A stretch of DNA of 47,583 nt from an uncultured Bacteroidia bacterium. GTDB taxonomy: Bacteria; Bacteroidota; Bacteroidia; Bacteroidales; F082. Position numbers and translations under genes: made by a program. Positions 26,149 through 33,690 of the stretch are shown in pieces. The notes beneath the pieces are model-generated. The model saw only the letters and a program-made list of their open reading frames with translations. It did no database searches and was not told the origin of the DNA. The DNA lies in assembly GCA_902771635.1 (NCBI GenBank), contig CACXXW010000004.1, positions 1 through 47,583 on the forward strand, written 5' to 3'. The first letter of the stretch is position 1. Every line of letters starts with the position of its first letter.

Positions 26149-27054
26149 TCAAATGCAGAGGCATACCAAGGCAGCCAACACCATCAGCAAAGGAATAATC
26201 TTGCTGCGGATGTTCTTTTCTTTGAAGCCAAAGATGCCATAGACGAACGACACGATGAGGCGCACACCGTAAAGGATGAGCGGGATAAGCACCACCACGG
26301 CTGCATCTTGCTTCAATCCAGTGAGATAGATGACATCGGCCACGGTGACAAAGACCGCCATAGCCACAATGCCCCAACGCCATTCAAAGGGTTGATCTTT
26401 GCGTTTAGGTAGCCAGATGATGAGAAACAACACGGCCATCATGAGGAAGTCATAAATGGTGTACCACGCCTGTATGGTAGAGGGTGAAATACTCTCCTTG
26501 CTGAGCAGGAACTTGTCATAGACTCCACTCAGAGCCACGAGAACAGCCGAGCCCAGCAACATATAGACCCATTTGTTCGACTTGAATTGAATGCCTTCAA
26601 GTTTGCCCGATCGGTTCATAAAGTAGAACGAAATGATGGCCAAAACCACACCTGTGCCCTGCAACCAAGTCAGGCTTTCACGAAAAACGCAAAACATCAA
26701 AATAACAGTGATGGCAGGGCGCAGCTGGTTGACAGGACCCACTACCGTAATAGGCAGGTGCTTCATCGCCGAATAGCTGAACATCCACGAACAGAGAATA
26801 AGCGCTGTCTTACCCATGATGAGCAAATGCTGCCGTGCCGTAAGAGGCTCGATATAAAGCTTCTGCATGAAGTCGCCCTCGAAAATGTAAGGCTTGAATT
26901 GCGACAGCAGGACAAAAGGCAAGAACATGAGCCCGCTGATCATCGTGCTATAGAACAAAACGGGAATGATGGCGTTGTTGACAACGGTTTGTTTCTTGAA
27001 GATGTCGTAAAAGCCGAGCAGGACGGCTGAAATCAAAGATAAGACTACCCACAT
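26149..27054 (-). CDS. EamA-family (DMT superfamily) permease
   Basis: The start at 27054 (MWVVLSLISAVLLGFYDIFKK) gives 301 residues with about ten hydrophobic helices in two EamA-like halves, for example LPITVVGPVNQLRPAITVILMF in the first half and GLKQDAAVVVLIPLILYGVRLIVSFVYGIFGFKE in the second. It is probably an inner-membrane exporter or importer of small metabolites; the substrate is unknown. The frame stays open 73 codons upstream, but that extension runs through the promoter at 27081 and a palindromic repeat at 27113-27237, so it is not coding. Confidence 0.88.
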   Translation of the reverse strand: MWVVLSLISAVLLGFYDIFKKQTVVNNAIIPVLFYSTMISGLMFLPFVLLSQFKPYIFEGDFMQKLYIEPLTARQHLLIMGKTALILCSWMFSYSAMKHLPITVVGPVNQLRPAITVILMFCVFRESLTWLQGTGVVLAIISFYFMNRSGKLEGIQFKSNKWVYMLLGSAVLVALSGVYDKFLLSKESISPSTIQAWYTIYDFLMMAVLFLIIWLPKRKDQPFEWRWGIVAMAVFVTVADVIYLTGLKQDAAVVVLIPLILYGVRLIVSFVYGIFGFKEKNIRSKIIPLLMVLAALVCLCI

Positions 27055-27080
27055 GGTGCTTGTTACTTTGGAATTGGCGG

Positions 27081-27088
27081 CAAAAGTA
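27081..27088 (-). promoter_or_regulatory. -7 promoter element of the EamA permease gene
   Basis: The minus strand reads TACTTTTG, 26 bp before the ATG at 27054 and 24 bp from the edge of the 125-bp palindromic element. Confidence 0.55.
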
Positions 27089-27112
27089 GGGATTTTTTTT
27101 GAATTGGAACGT

Positions 27113-27237
27113 GATTCCCTACGGGAATGGAGCGTTGCCATAGAGTGATCCAGCGGCGGATTGAAGTGTTTCCAAAGAAACAACCTCACTGCCGCCGCAT
27201 TAATAAACAAAACCCAACTCCATTCCCATAGGGAATC
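27113..27237. repeat. 125-bp palindromic element, family B, copy 1
   Basis: The terminal inverted repeats GATTCCCTACGGGAATGGAG (27113-27132) and CTCCATTCCCATAGGGAATC (27218-27237) match at 19 of 20 positions. Each is itself a small hairpin (ATTCCC..GGGAAT). An inner pair, GCGGCGG / CCGCCGC, lies near 27153 and 27192. An element of identical length is at 46029-46153. No transposase frame is present inside it. Confidence 0.85.
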
Positions 27238-27262
27238 AAAGGGTATGCATCGAAAAAATTTG

Positions 27263-27270
27263 TATTTTTG
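27263..27270 (+). promoter_or_regulatory. -7 promoter element of the dGTPase operon
   Basis: TATTTTTG followed by CAC lies 22 bp before the ATG at 27293 and 25 bp after the end of the palindromic element. Confidence 0.6.
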
Positions 27271-27292
27271 CACTATCTAAACGATTTTGACA

Positions 27293-28612
27293 ATGAACTG
27301 GAACGACCTTCTTTCCAACAAACGCTACGCACAGCCGCACAAGAGCCCCGACATCCGCAGCTCGTTTCAGCGCGACTACGACCGCATCATTTTCAGCAGT
27401 CCCTTCCGCCGCTTGGAAAACAAGACCCAAGTTTTTCCGCTGCCAGGCGCCCAGATGGTCCACAACCGTTTGACCCACAGCCTCGAAGTGGCTAGTGTAG
27501 GTCGTTCTATCGCTTGCCGGACGGTGGAGAAGCTGGCCAAGAAACACCCTGAGTTGAAAGAGCGTCAGTCCGACATCGAGACCATCGTGGCCACAGCTTG
27601 TTTGGCCCACGACCTCGGCAATCCGCCCTTTGGCCATTCGGGCGAAGACACCATCAGTAGCTTCTTCGAGGATGGCAAAGGAAAAACGTTGGAAAGCCAA
27701 GTGCTGCCCGAACAATGGAGCGACCTCATCGCCTTCGAGGGCAACGCCAACGCCTTTCGCCAGTTGACCCATCAGTTCACAGGGCGGCGGGCCGGCGGTT
27801 TCTCGCTGACTTCGGCCACCCTTGCCACTTTATTGAAGTACCCCTACCCTTCCTTCGACAAAGGCAACCGCAAGAAATACAACGTCTTCTATTCAGAAAT
27901 TGAGGCCTTCAAAGAGGTTGTCGAAGAATGCGGCATCCCACGCTTAGATGCCGAGCATTTGGTGTATGCCCGTCATCCCCTTTCCTATATGATGGAGGCT
28001 GCTGATGACATCTGTTACCTTGTCCTCGACATGGAAGACGCCCATAAACGCGGCATCGTGAGCACCGAGGCCATCGAGCGGTGCTTCCTTTCGTTCTTTA
28101 ACCCTGAGCAACCCAAAGACAAGGAAGTGTTCAAGCACAAGGATGAAGTCTATCAAGACGTGACCGACATCAACGAGCGGATGGCCTTCCTGCGCGCCAC
28201 CTTAATTAATAAGCTCGTCAATTGTGCCAGCGACATCTTTGTGAAGCACTACGATGCCATCATGGAAGGTCGCTTCGAGAAAAGTCTGATTGCACACTTG
28301 CCTGAGTTTGAAAAAAATGCGCTGGAAATTTGTCGCGATGAATCGGTAAAGCACATCTATCGTCATCCCTCAGTGGTGAAAATCGAGCTGACAGGCTTCA
28401 ACGTAATTGGCACACTTTTGGAGGATTTCACTGATGCCGTGTTGAATCCTGGTACACCATACAACAAAAAGCTCCTTTCGCTCATTCCCGAGCAATTCAA
28501 GGTGGAAACCGATGACACCTATGCCAAGCTGCAATCTGTCATCGACTTCATCTCCAACATGACCGACCTATATGCCGTACAACTTTACAAAGACTTGAGA
28601 GGAATTGACTGA
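27293..28612 (+). CDS. dgt: dGTP triphosphohydrolase (dGTPase)
   Basis: This 439-residue HD-domain enzyme hydrolyses dGTP (or other dNTPs) to the nucleoside and triphosphate. The motifs are RDYDRIIFSSPFRRLENKTQVFP, the first metal His in NRLTHSLEVASVGRSIA, and the HD pair in CLAHDLGNPPFGHSGE; the later AADDICYLVLDMEDA block is family-typical. The ATG at 27293 is used rather than the TTG two codons earlier. It ends in TGATG, overlapping the start of the next gene by one base, so the two are translationally coupled. Confidence 0.93.
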   Translation: MNWNDLLSNKRYAQPHKSPDIRSSFQRDYDRIIFSSPFRRLENKTQVFPLPGAQMVHNRLTHSLEVASVGRSIACRTVEKLAKKHPELKERQSDIETIVATACLAHDLGNPPFGHSGEDTISSFFEDGKGKTLESQVLPEQWSDLIAFEGNANAFRQLTHQFTGRRAGGFSLTSATLATLLKYPYPSFDKGNRKKYNVFYSEIEAFKEVVEECGIPRLDAEHLVYARHPLSYMMEAADDICYLVLDMEDAHKRGIVSTEAIERCFLSFFNPEQPKDKEVFKHKDEVYQDVTDINERMAFLRATLINKLVNCASDIFVKHYDAIMEGRFEKSLIAHLPEFEKNALEICRDESVKHIYRHPSVVKIELTGFNVIGTLLEDFTDAVLNPGTPYNKKLLSLIPEQFKVETDDTYAKLQSVIDFISNMTDLYAVQLYKDLRGID

Positions 28613-30144
28613 TGAAGAGGGTTTTATTCATTGTTTGCCTATTGTTGAGCGCAGTTGTCACCTTCGCGCAAGACCCTTTATGTCCTCCCAACATTTCAAG
28701 AAGCACAAAGTCCTATCTGATCGCTGATGGCAACCCGAAAGATACTGCCTACCTAAAAGGGAAATGCCGTCAAGCTGGCTTGGACTTAGGCCTTCAAGTG
28801 CTGGTCAATCGCATCCCGACCGACAGCAAACTCGTCACACCCAAGCCTTCGAAACATCTATTGAAACAAGGGACATTACAGCTGCAACTCCCTATTAATG
28901 AGACCCAAACCGAGTTTGCTGTATATCATTCCGAACTCTTTTCCGTTCCCGCCACCATCAATGTCCTACAAATCGATGATGAGCTTGTCACATACCGCAG
29001 CACCGAGGAGGTCGGCAACATCCATCTGTTCTACGGTTGTGTGCGTGGAGCCTTTGGCACGAGGAGGTCGGCCCACTCGAAAAATGCTACGGTTTACAAG
29101 CTTTGGGACACCCCCGAACGGGCCCTGCTCCCTGATCTTGAGCTACAAGACCAAATGGTCCAAACCCAAGCCAAGAAACTGGCTAAAACAACATATGATC
29201 TTTTGATTTTCAACGACTTGAAAAGCTATGCCTACAATAAGCAAGGTGACACAGCCATCGGTCATTTCCTTGACACGATGCACAAATACAATCCCGACAA
29301 ACTCTTGCAAGCCGACCTGCTCACCCCCTTGTCGTGGCATTACCTGAGCCGTATCAACGAGAATCAACCCTGGAACGAGTCGATGCGCACCAAGATTGTT
29401 GAAACTTCGACCGAGAAGCAGGATTACTACAGTAAGGACCAGATGCCGTGGATGATAGGTAATTTCCAAATCCATCTCGCTGACAAAAACCGGAAAGCGA
29501 CCTCAATGGAAGAGTTGGAATGGTTCCTCTCCAAAGCCGCCGCCTTCGATGCAGGCTTTGGCCTCGACTTCAGCGCGGAAACCATGCGGAAACATGGCCT
29601 CACCAATATCATGCTCAATACCATACGGACATGGGAGAGCCTTCGCTTATCCCACGCCTTCAGCGACAAAATAAAGGAAGCTCTTAAAGACCCATACGGC
29701 GACTGGCATATCAAGAAAGATGATGATGCCTCTTTTCTCCTTTATCCCCAAAACAACTCACGCCGATATTTTTGCAATCTTACCGACGACCATTGGGAAT
29801 GGAACTCCCCTTACACAAGCCGATTTGCGCTCAGCATAACCGTAGAAGGCAAAGGCAGCATAAGCAATCTGGCATTCAGAACCCCAAATGGAATGCTTTA
29901 TTTCCCATGCTCCATCAAAGCCGGCCAATATCTCATTTATGATTTCGAAGGCAACGCCTGCATTACCGACTTAAACTATAACAAAATTGGAGATGTGACC
30001 GCAGAAGGTGTTTCGGTCTTGGAAGAAGGTGTTTCCGAAGTATCATTCACTTGCGAGGTCAAAACGGAAGAGAGAAAAAAGCCGGAAGTAACCATTCGTT
30101 ATTATACCCACGGCGATGCAATAAGGTTGCAAAAAGGCTCATAG
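28612..30144 (+). CDS. Exported protein of unknown function, coupled to the dGTPase gene
   Basis: This 510-residue protein has a signal peptide (MKRVLFIVCLLLSAVVTFAQ). I do not recognise a named family. The region around residues 180-350 (TYDLLIFNDLKSYAYN, DKLLQADLLTPLSWHYLSRIN, QMPWMIGNFQIHL, EELEWFLSKAAAFDAGFGLDF, NIMLNTIRTWESLRLSHAF) alternates strand-like and helix-like segments in a way that resembles a TIM-barrel glycosidase-like fold. The last 140 residues look like beta-sandwich. There is no lipobox and no T9SS domain, so it is likely periplasmic. Its start overlaps the dGTPase stop by one base, an unexpected coupling between a cytoplasmic nucleotide enzyme and an exported protein. 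Confidence 0.8.
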   Translation: MKRVLFIVCLLLSAVVTFAQDPLCPPNISRSTKSYLIADGNPKDTAYLKGKCRQAGLDLGLQVLVNRIPTDSKLVTPKPSKHLLKQGTLQLQLPINETQTEFAVYHSELFSVPATINVLQIDDELVTYRSTEEVGNIHLFYGCVRGAFGTRRSAHSKNATVYKLWDTPERALLPDLELQDQMVQTQAKKLAKTTYDLLIFNDLKSYAYNKQGDTAIGHFLDTMHKYNPDKLLQADLLTPLSWHYLSRINENQPWNESMRTKIVETSTEKQDYYSKDQMPWMIGNFQIHLADKNRKATSMEELEWFLSKAAAFDAGFGLDFSAETMRKHGLTNIMLNTIRTWESLRLSHAFSDKIKEALKDPYGDWHIKKDDDASFLLYPQNNSRRYFCNLTDDHWEWNSPYTSRFALSITVEGKGSISNLAFRTPNGMLYFPCSIKAGQYLIYDFEGNACITDLNYNKIGDVTAEGVSVLEEGVSEVSFTCEVKTEERKKPEVTIRYYTHGDAIRLQKGS

Positions 30145-30247
30145 TTTGGTGCAAAACGCAACAAACAAGGTTACGCTCATCAAAAATGAGGATAGTTTTC
30201 GAGAAAAAGTATCATAAATAAGGATAGGAGCGTATGCTCGGTCTTCG

Positions 30248-30255
30248 TATTTTTG
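30248..30255 (+). promoter_or_regulatory. -7 promoter element of feoAB
   Basis: TATTTTTG lies 22 bp before the ATG at 30278. No Fur box could be assigned with confidence. Confidence 0.55.
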
Positions 30256-30277
30256 CAACTTCAAACAGAATCCTTAG

Positions 30278-32644
30278 ATGATAACCCTCGATAAAATTGA
30301 AATCGGACAATCCGCACGCATTCAGAAGGTGAACGGAGAAGGACAACGCCGTCAGCATTTCCTGGACATGGGCCTCATCCCCGATGCCATTGTCAAGCTC
30401 GTGAAATACGCGCCTTTAGGCGACCCGATGGAAATCATGGTGCACGGCTACGCCCTGACGCTCCGTAAGGCCGATGCCGCCCTTATTGGAGTGGAGCCTT
30501 GCAACGGAACCCAAACCGAAGAAAAAGACAAAGACACCAGCATTGACCGCCTGTATATCACCTCCCTCCCCGACCACAACGCCCACCCAGGCTTGGGTGA
30601 GGAAGGCATCTACCACGACAAGACCCACGAGAAACCACTACCCAAAGGCACCAAGCTGACCTTCGCCCTCGCCGGACAACAGAACTGCGGCAAGACAACC
30701 CTTTTCAACCAGTTGACGGGAGCCAATCAGCATGTGGGCAACTTCCCTGGTGTCACTGTCGACCGCAAGGACGGCACCATCAAAGGGCATCCCGACACCT
30801 CGGTCACCGACCTGCCGGGCATCTACTCCCTGTCGCCTTACACCTCTGAGGAGATCGTCTCACGTGAGTTCATCATGAAGGAGAAGCCCAAAGGCATCAT
30901 TAACATCGTGGATGCCAACAACATCGAGCGCAACCTCTACCTCACCATGCAACTCATGGAATTGGGCGTACCTATGGTACTAGCGCTCAATATGATGGAT
31001 GAAGTACGCAACAATGGCGGCAGCATCCTCGTCAACGAAATGGAGCAAATCCTAGGTCTGCCTGTGGTACCCATCTCAGCAGCCAAGAACGAAGGCGTTT
31101 CCGAGCTTGTCGACCATGCCATACATATTGCGAAATACCAGGAAGCCCCTGTGCGTCAGGACTTCTGCGACAAGGATGACCATGGCGGCGCCGTACACCG
31201 CTGCCTCCACAGCATCATGCACCTCATCGAAGACCACGCCCAACGCGCCGACATCCCTGTCAGGTTTGCAGCTTCAAAGCTCGTGGAAGGCGACCCCATC
31301 GTTATGGAAGCCCTGCAGCTCTCCCAAAACGAGAAAGAGACCTTGGAGCACCTCATTGTGCAGATGGAAGAGGAACGTGGCCTCGACCGCGCTGCGGCCA
31401 TGGCCGAAATGCGCTTCGCTTTCATCAAGAAATTGTGCGACAAGACCGTGGTGAAACCCAAGGAAAGCAAGGAATACCAGCGCAGCCGCCGCATCGACCG
31501 CATCCTGACGGGCAAATGGACTGCCATACCCATCTTCATCCTGGTCATGGTAGGCATTATCTATCTCTCCATCGACCTTCTTGGAGCGCCGTTGCAGAAT
31601 TGGCTTGACCAAGGCATCTCGTGGTTAGCTGAGCAATGCGGAACGGCTTTGGCCAACTGGAATGTCAGTCCTGCAGTGCAGTCGTTAGTTGTTGACGGCA
31701 TCTTTGGTGGCGTAGGCAGTGTCTTGAGTTTTGTACCTATTATTATATTGCTGTTCTTCTTCCTCAGTCTGTTGGAGGACAGTGGCTATATGGCACGTGT
31801 AGCCTTCGTCAGCGACAGTTTCCTGCGCAAGCTCGGCCTCACAGGCCATAGCATCGTGCCTATGCTCATCGGCTTTGGCTGCACCGTGCCTGCGGTAATG
31901 TCGACGCGAACCCTCCACTCCACCCACGACCGTTGGCGTACCATCTTGCTGACACCTTTCATGAGCTGCTCGGCCAAGATTCCGATCTATGGCTTCTTCA
32001 CAGCAGCCTTCTTCCCCGGACATGGTGGTGTGGTGCTCATTTGCCTTTATCTGTTGGGCATTATCGTTGGCATCATCACTGCATTGTTCACCAAATGGTT
32101 TGGTCACAAGGGTGATGTGGCGCCTTTCGTCATGGAGCTTCCTAACTACCGTTTACCAGGAATGAAGAATGTGGCGCACCTGCTTTGGGACAAAACCAAG
32201 GACTTCCTGCAACGCGCCTTTACAGTCATTTTCTTGGCCACGTTAGTGATATGGTTTCTGCAGACCTTCGACTTCCATTTCAATATGGTGGAGAATGGTG
32301 AAGGTAGCATGTTGGCCAGTGTAGCTGGTTGGATTGCGCCCATCTTCCGTCCATTAGGTTTGGGCAACTGGCAGGTCGTCACAGCATTGATCAGTGGTTT
32401 CATGGCCAAGGAGAGCGTCGTAGCCACCCTTGAGGTCCTGAATGCCAAAGTACTTTTCACCACCGTCACCAGCATCTCGATGTTGGTCTTCTGCCTGCTC
32501 TACACGCCTTGCGTAGCTGCCATGGCCGCCATCCGTCGCGAGTTGGGCGCCAAGTGGATGCTCTTCATCATCTTGTTCCAGTGCGTCGTCGCCTGGGTCT
32601 GTGCTTGGATTGCCTATCTCATCGCCAACGCCGTCATCGCATGA
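30278..32644 (+). CDS. feoB: Fused FeoA-FeoB ferrous iron transporter
   Basis: This 788-residue fusion takes up Fe(II) across the inner membrane. Residues 1-75 are a FeoA SH3-like domain (GQSARIQKV, QHFLDMGLIPDAIVKLV, LRKADAALIGVE). A linker of about 50 residues leads to the FeoB G domain (P-loop GQQNCGKT at 133-140, VTVDRKDG, DLPGIYSLSPYTSEE, NMMDE). The helical spacer and the membrane core follow (Gate motifs such as GFGCTVPAVMSTRTL and SCSAKIPIYGFFTAAFF, about residues 530-570), and the protein ends in ECLAMAAI-like YTPCVAAMAAIRRELGAKW. FeoA-FeoB fusion is common in Bacteroidota. The stop overlaps the start of the next gene (ATGA). Confidence 0.96.
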   Translation: MITLDKIEIGQSARIQKVNGEGQRRQHFLDMGLIPDAIVKLVKYAPLGDPMEIMVHGYALTLRKADAALIGVEPCNGTQTEEKDKDTSIDRLYITSLPDHNAHPGLGEEGIYHDKTHEKPLPKGTKLTFALAGQQNCGKTTLFNQLTGANQHVGNFPGVTVDRKDGTIKGHPDTSVTDLPGIYSLSPYTSEEIVSREFIMKEKPKGIINIVDANNIERNLYLTMQLMELGVPMVLALNMMDEVRNNGGSILVNEMEQILGLPVVPISAAKNEGVSELVDHAIHIAKYQEAPVRQDFCDKDDHGGAVHRCLHSIMHLIEDHAQRADIPVRFAASKLVEGDPIVMEALQLSQNEKETLEHLIVQMEEERGLDRAAAMAEMRFAFIKKLCDKTVVKPKESKEYQRSRRIDRILTGKWTAIPIFILVMVGIIYLSIDLLGAPLQNWLDQGISWLAEQCGTALANWNVSPAVQSLVVDGIFGGVGSVLSFVPIIILLFFFLSLLEDSGYMARVAFVSDSFLRKLGLTGHSIVPMLIGFGCTVPAVMSTRTLHSTHDRWRTILLTPFMSCSAKIPIYGFFTAAFFPGHGGVVLICLYLLGIIVGIITALFTKWFGHKGDVAPFVMELPNYRLPGMKNVAHLLWDKTKDFLQRAFTVIFLATLVIWFLQTFDFHFNMVENGEGSMLASVAGWIAPIFRPLGLGNWQVVTALISGFMAKESVVATLEVLNAKVLFTTVTSISMLVFCLLYTPCVAAMAAIRRELGAKWMLFIILFQCVVAWVCAWIAYLIANAVIA

Positions 32645-32814
32645 ATTTGCCTACCGTCATAGTGCTTTTGGTTGTCCTGGCGATGGTCATTGTCGCCATC
32701 CGCGCCATGCGGATGGGCAAGGGCAAATGTGCTTGTGACGAAAACGCAAAGAAGCCAGCAAACGTCAGCAAATGTGCTTCATGTGCGGCAAATTGTCCGC
32801 TAAAAGGGCACTGA
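32641..32814 (+). CDS. FeoB-associated Cys-rich membrane protein
   Basis: This 57-residue protein begins at the ATG overlapping the feoB stop (ATGA). One N-terminal membrane helix (NLPTVIVLLVVLAMVIVAIRAM) is followed by a Cys-rich tail, with CAC at about 31-33, then CASCAANC and a terminal GH. That matches the FeoB-associated Cys-rich family, which is thought to assist Feo iron transport at the inner membrane. The much longer upstream extension of this frame is only an overlap with feoB. It is followed by a hairpin terminator. Confidence 0.9.
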   Translation: MNLPTVIVLLVVLAMVIVAIRAMRMGKGKCACDENAKKPANVSKCASCAANCPLKGH

Positions 32815-32826
32815 CAAGGCACAAAA

Positions 32827-32863
32827 AAAGCCCGTTTCGTTTGTGAAACAGGCTTTGTTCTTC
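32827..32863. terminator. Bidirectional terminator after the feo operon
   Basis: The stem AAAGCCCGTTTC (32827-32838) / GAAACAGGCTTT (32845-32856) has one C-A mismatch. It is followed by T-rich sequence on the plus strand and by a T-run on the minus strand. It lies between the convergent Feo-associated gene and the DUF1566-like gene. Confidence 0.75.
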
Positions 32864-32874
32864 AGTTTTAATAC

Positions 32875-33501
32875 TTAGAAATTGATCACGCTGCGGACAA
32901 CACGTCTCCCATCCTTGGTACCATTATAGGACTCGTCCTTGAAACGCAGCTCGCCGGAAGCCGTCATATACCACGCACTGACAACATTATACTCAGTGGA
33001 TGACCAACACTCCCAATTCGGGTCTGTATCTGACGAGAATTCATCGCCTCCCACAGCCGAAAGGCTTTCGTTCACCTTGTCAAGTTTGCTGTAAAGGCGC
33101 TTTAGCTGACCGATGGCAGGAAGATACCAACCGTTTTCAAAATCCAAGGCTTGGAATGCAGGATGTTCCTCTCCTTGTTCGATGATAATGCGTGTGTTAT
33201 TATATCCATCGAGATCCGCTGCCGCAGCCGCTTGACTTACACAATCACGCAATGGCGTATTGTAGCAGTTGGGAGCCCAAGACAGAATGCCGCTGTCATG
33301 CAGCGCCACGGCCCAACCGTGTTGACCTGTGCCATCCACATAAAAGACAACCGCTATTGCTTCGCTGCCAGCCAAAGCGGGGCTGACCACACGATTTCCT
33401 TCGCAAAGGATGTCACCCACATGAACTTGAGCGTTCGCAAATGAAGCCGACAATGCCACCACAAGTGACATCATCATTATTCTCAGTACATTTTTACACA
33501 T
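32875..33501 (-). CDS. Secreted DUF1566/FISUMP-like protein
   Basis: This 208-residue protein has a signal peptide (about 25 residues, ending SASFANA). The mature part is a single C-type-lectin-like domain of the DUF1566 group: VGDILCEGN, AVALHDSGILSWAP, ENGWYLPAIGQLKRLYSKLDKVNESL, ECWSSTEYNVVSAWYM and RRVVRSVINF. It is smaller than the two FISUMP-type proteins at 18-21 kb but shares the W-S-S / R-x-V-R-x-V end. Its function is unknown; it is probably periplasmic or on the surface. It has its own promoter, divergent from the beta-trefoil gene. Confidence 0.82.
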   Translation of the reverse strand: MCKNVLRIMMMSLVVALSASFANAQVHVGDILCEGNRVVSPALAGSEAIAVVFYVDGTGQHGWAVALHDSGILSWAPNCYNTPLRDCVSQAAAAADLDGYNNTRIIIEQGEEHPAFQALDFENGWYLPAIGQLKRLYSKLDKVNESLSAVGGDEFSSDTDPNWECWSSTEYNVVSAWYMTASGELRFKDESYNGTKDGRRVVRSVINF

Positions 33502-33535
33502 AGCTATTTCTATTTTTATAGTACATTTTGAATTG

Positions 33536-33543
33536 CAAAATTA
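33536..33543 (-). promoter_or_regulatory. -7 promoter element of the DUF1566-like gene
   Basis: The minus strand reads TAATTTTG, 34 bp before the ATG at 33501. Confidence 0.55.
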
Positions 33544-33597
33544 GTACTTTTTTTCGAAAGATAAAGCAAAAAAAATTGCATTCTAATCATTTTTGGC

Positions 33598-33605
33598 TAC
33601 TTTTG
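33598..33605 (+). promoter_or_regulatory. -7 promoter element of the beta-trefoil gene
   Basis: TACTTTTG is an exact TAnnTTTG match with a leader of about 80 nt before the ATG at 33691. Confidence 0.55.
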
Positions 33606-33690
33606 CCCAATAATCAATGCAAAAAGCGACTCTAGAAACAAAAAAAGAAAATAACATAACTCAAAATAACTCAAACTAAATCAATTCATT

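Noticed and set aside
27055-27273. 73-codon N-terminal extension of the EamA permease
   Set aside because: It runs through the -7 promoter element and the whole palindromic element; the membrane protein begins naturally at 27054.
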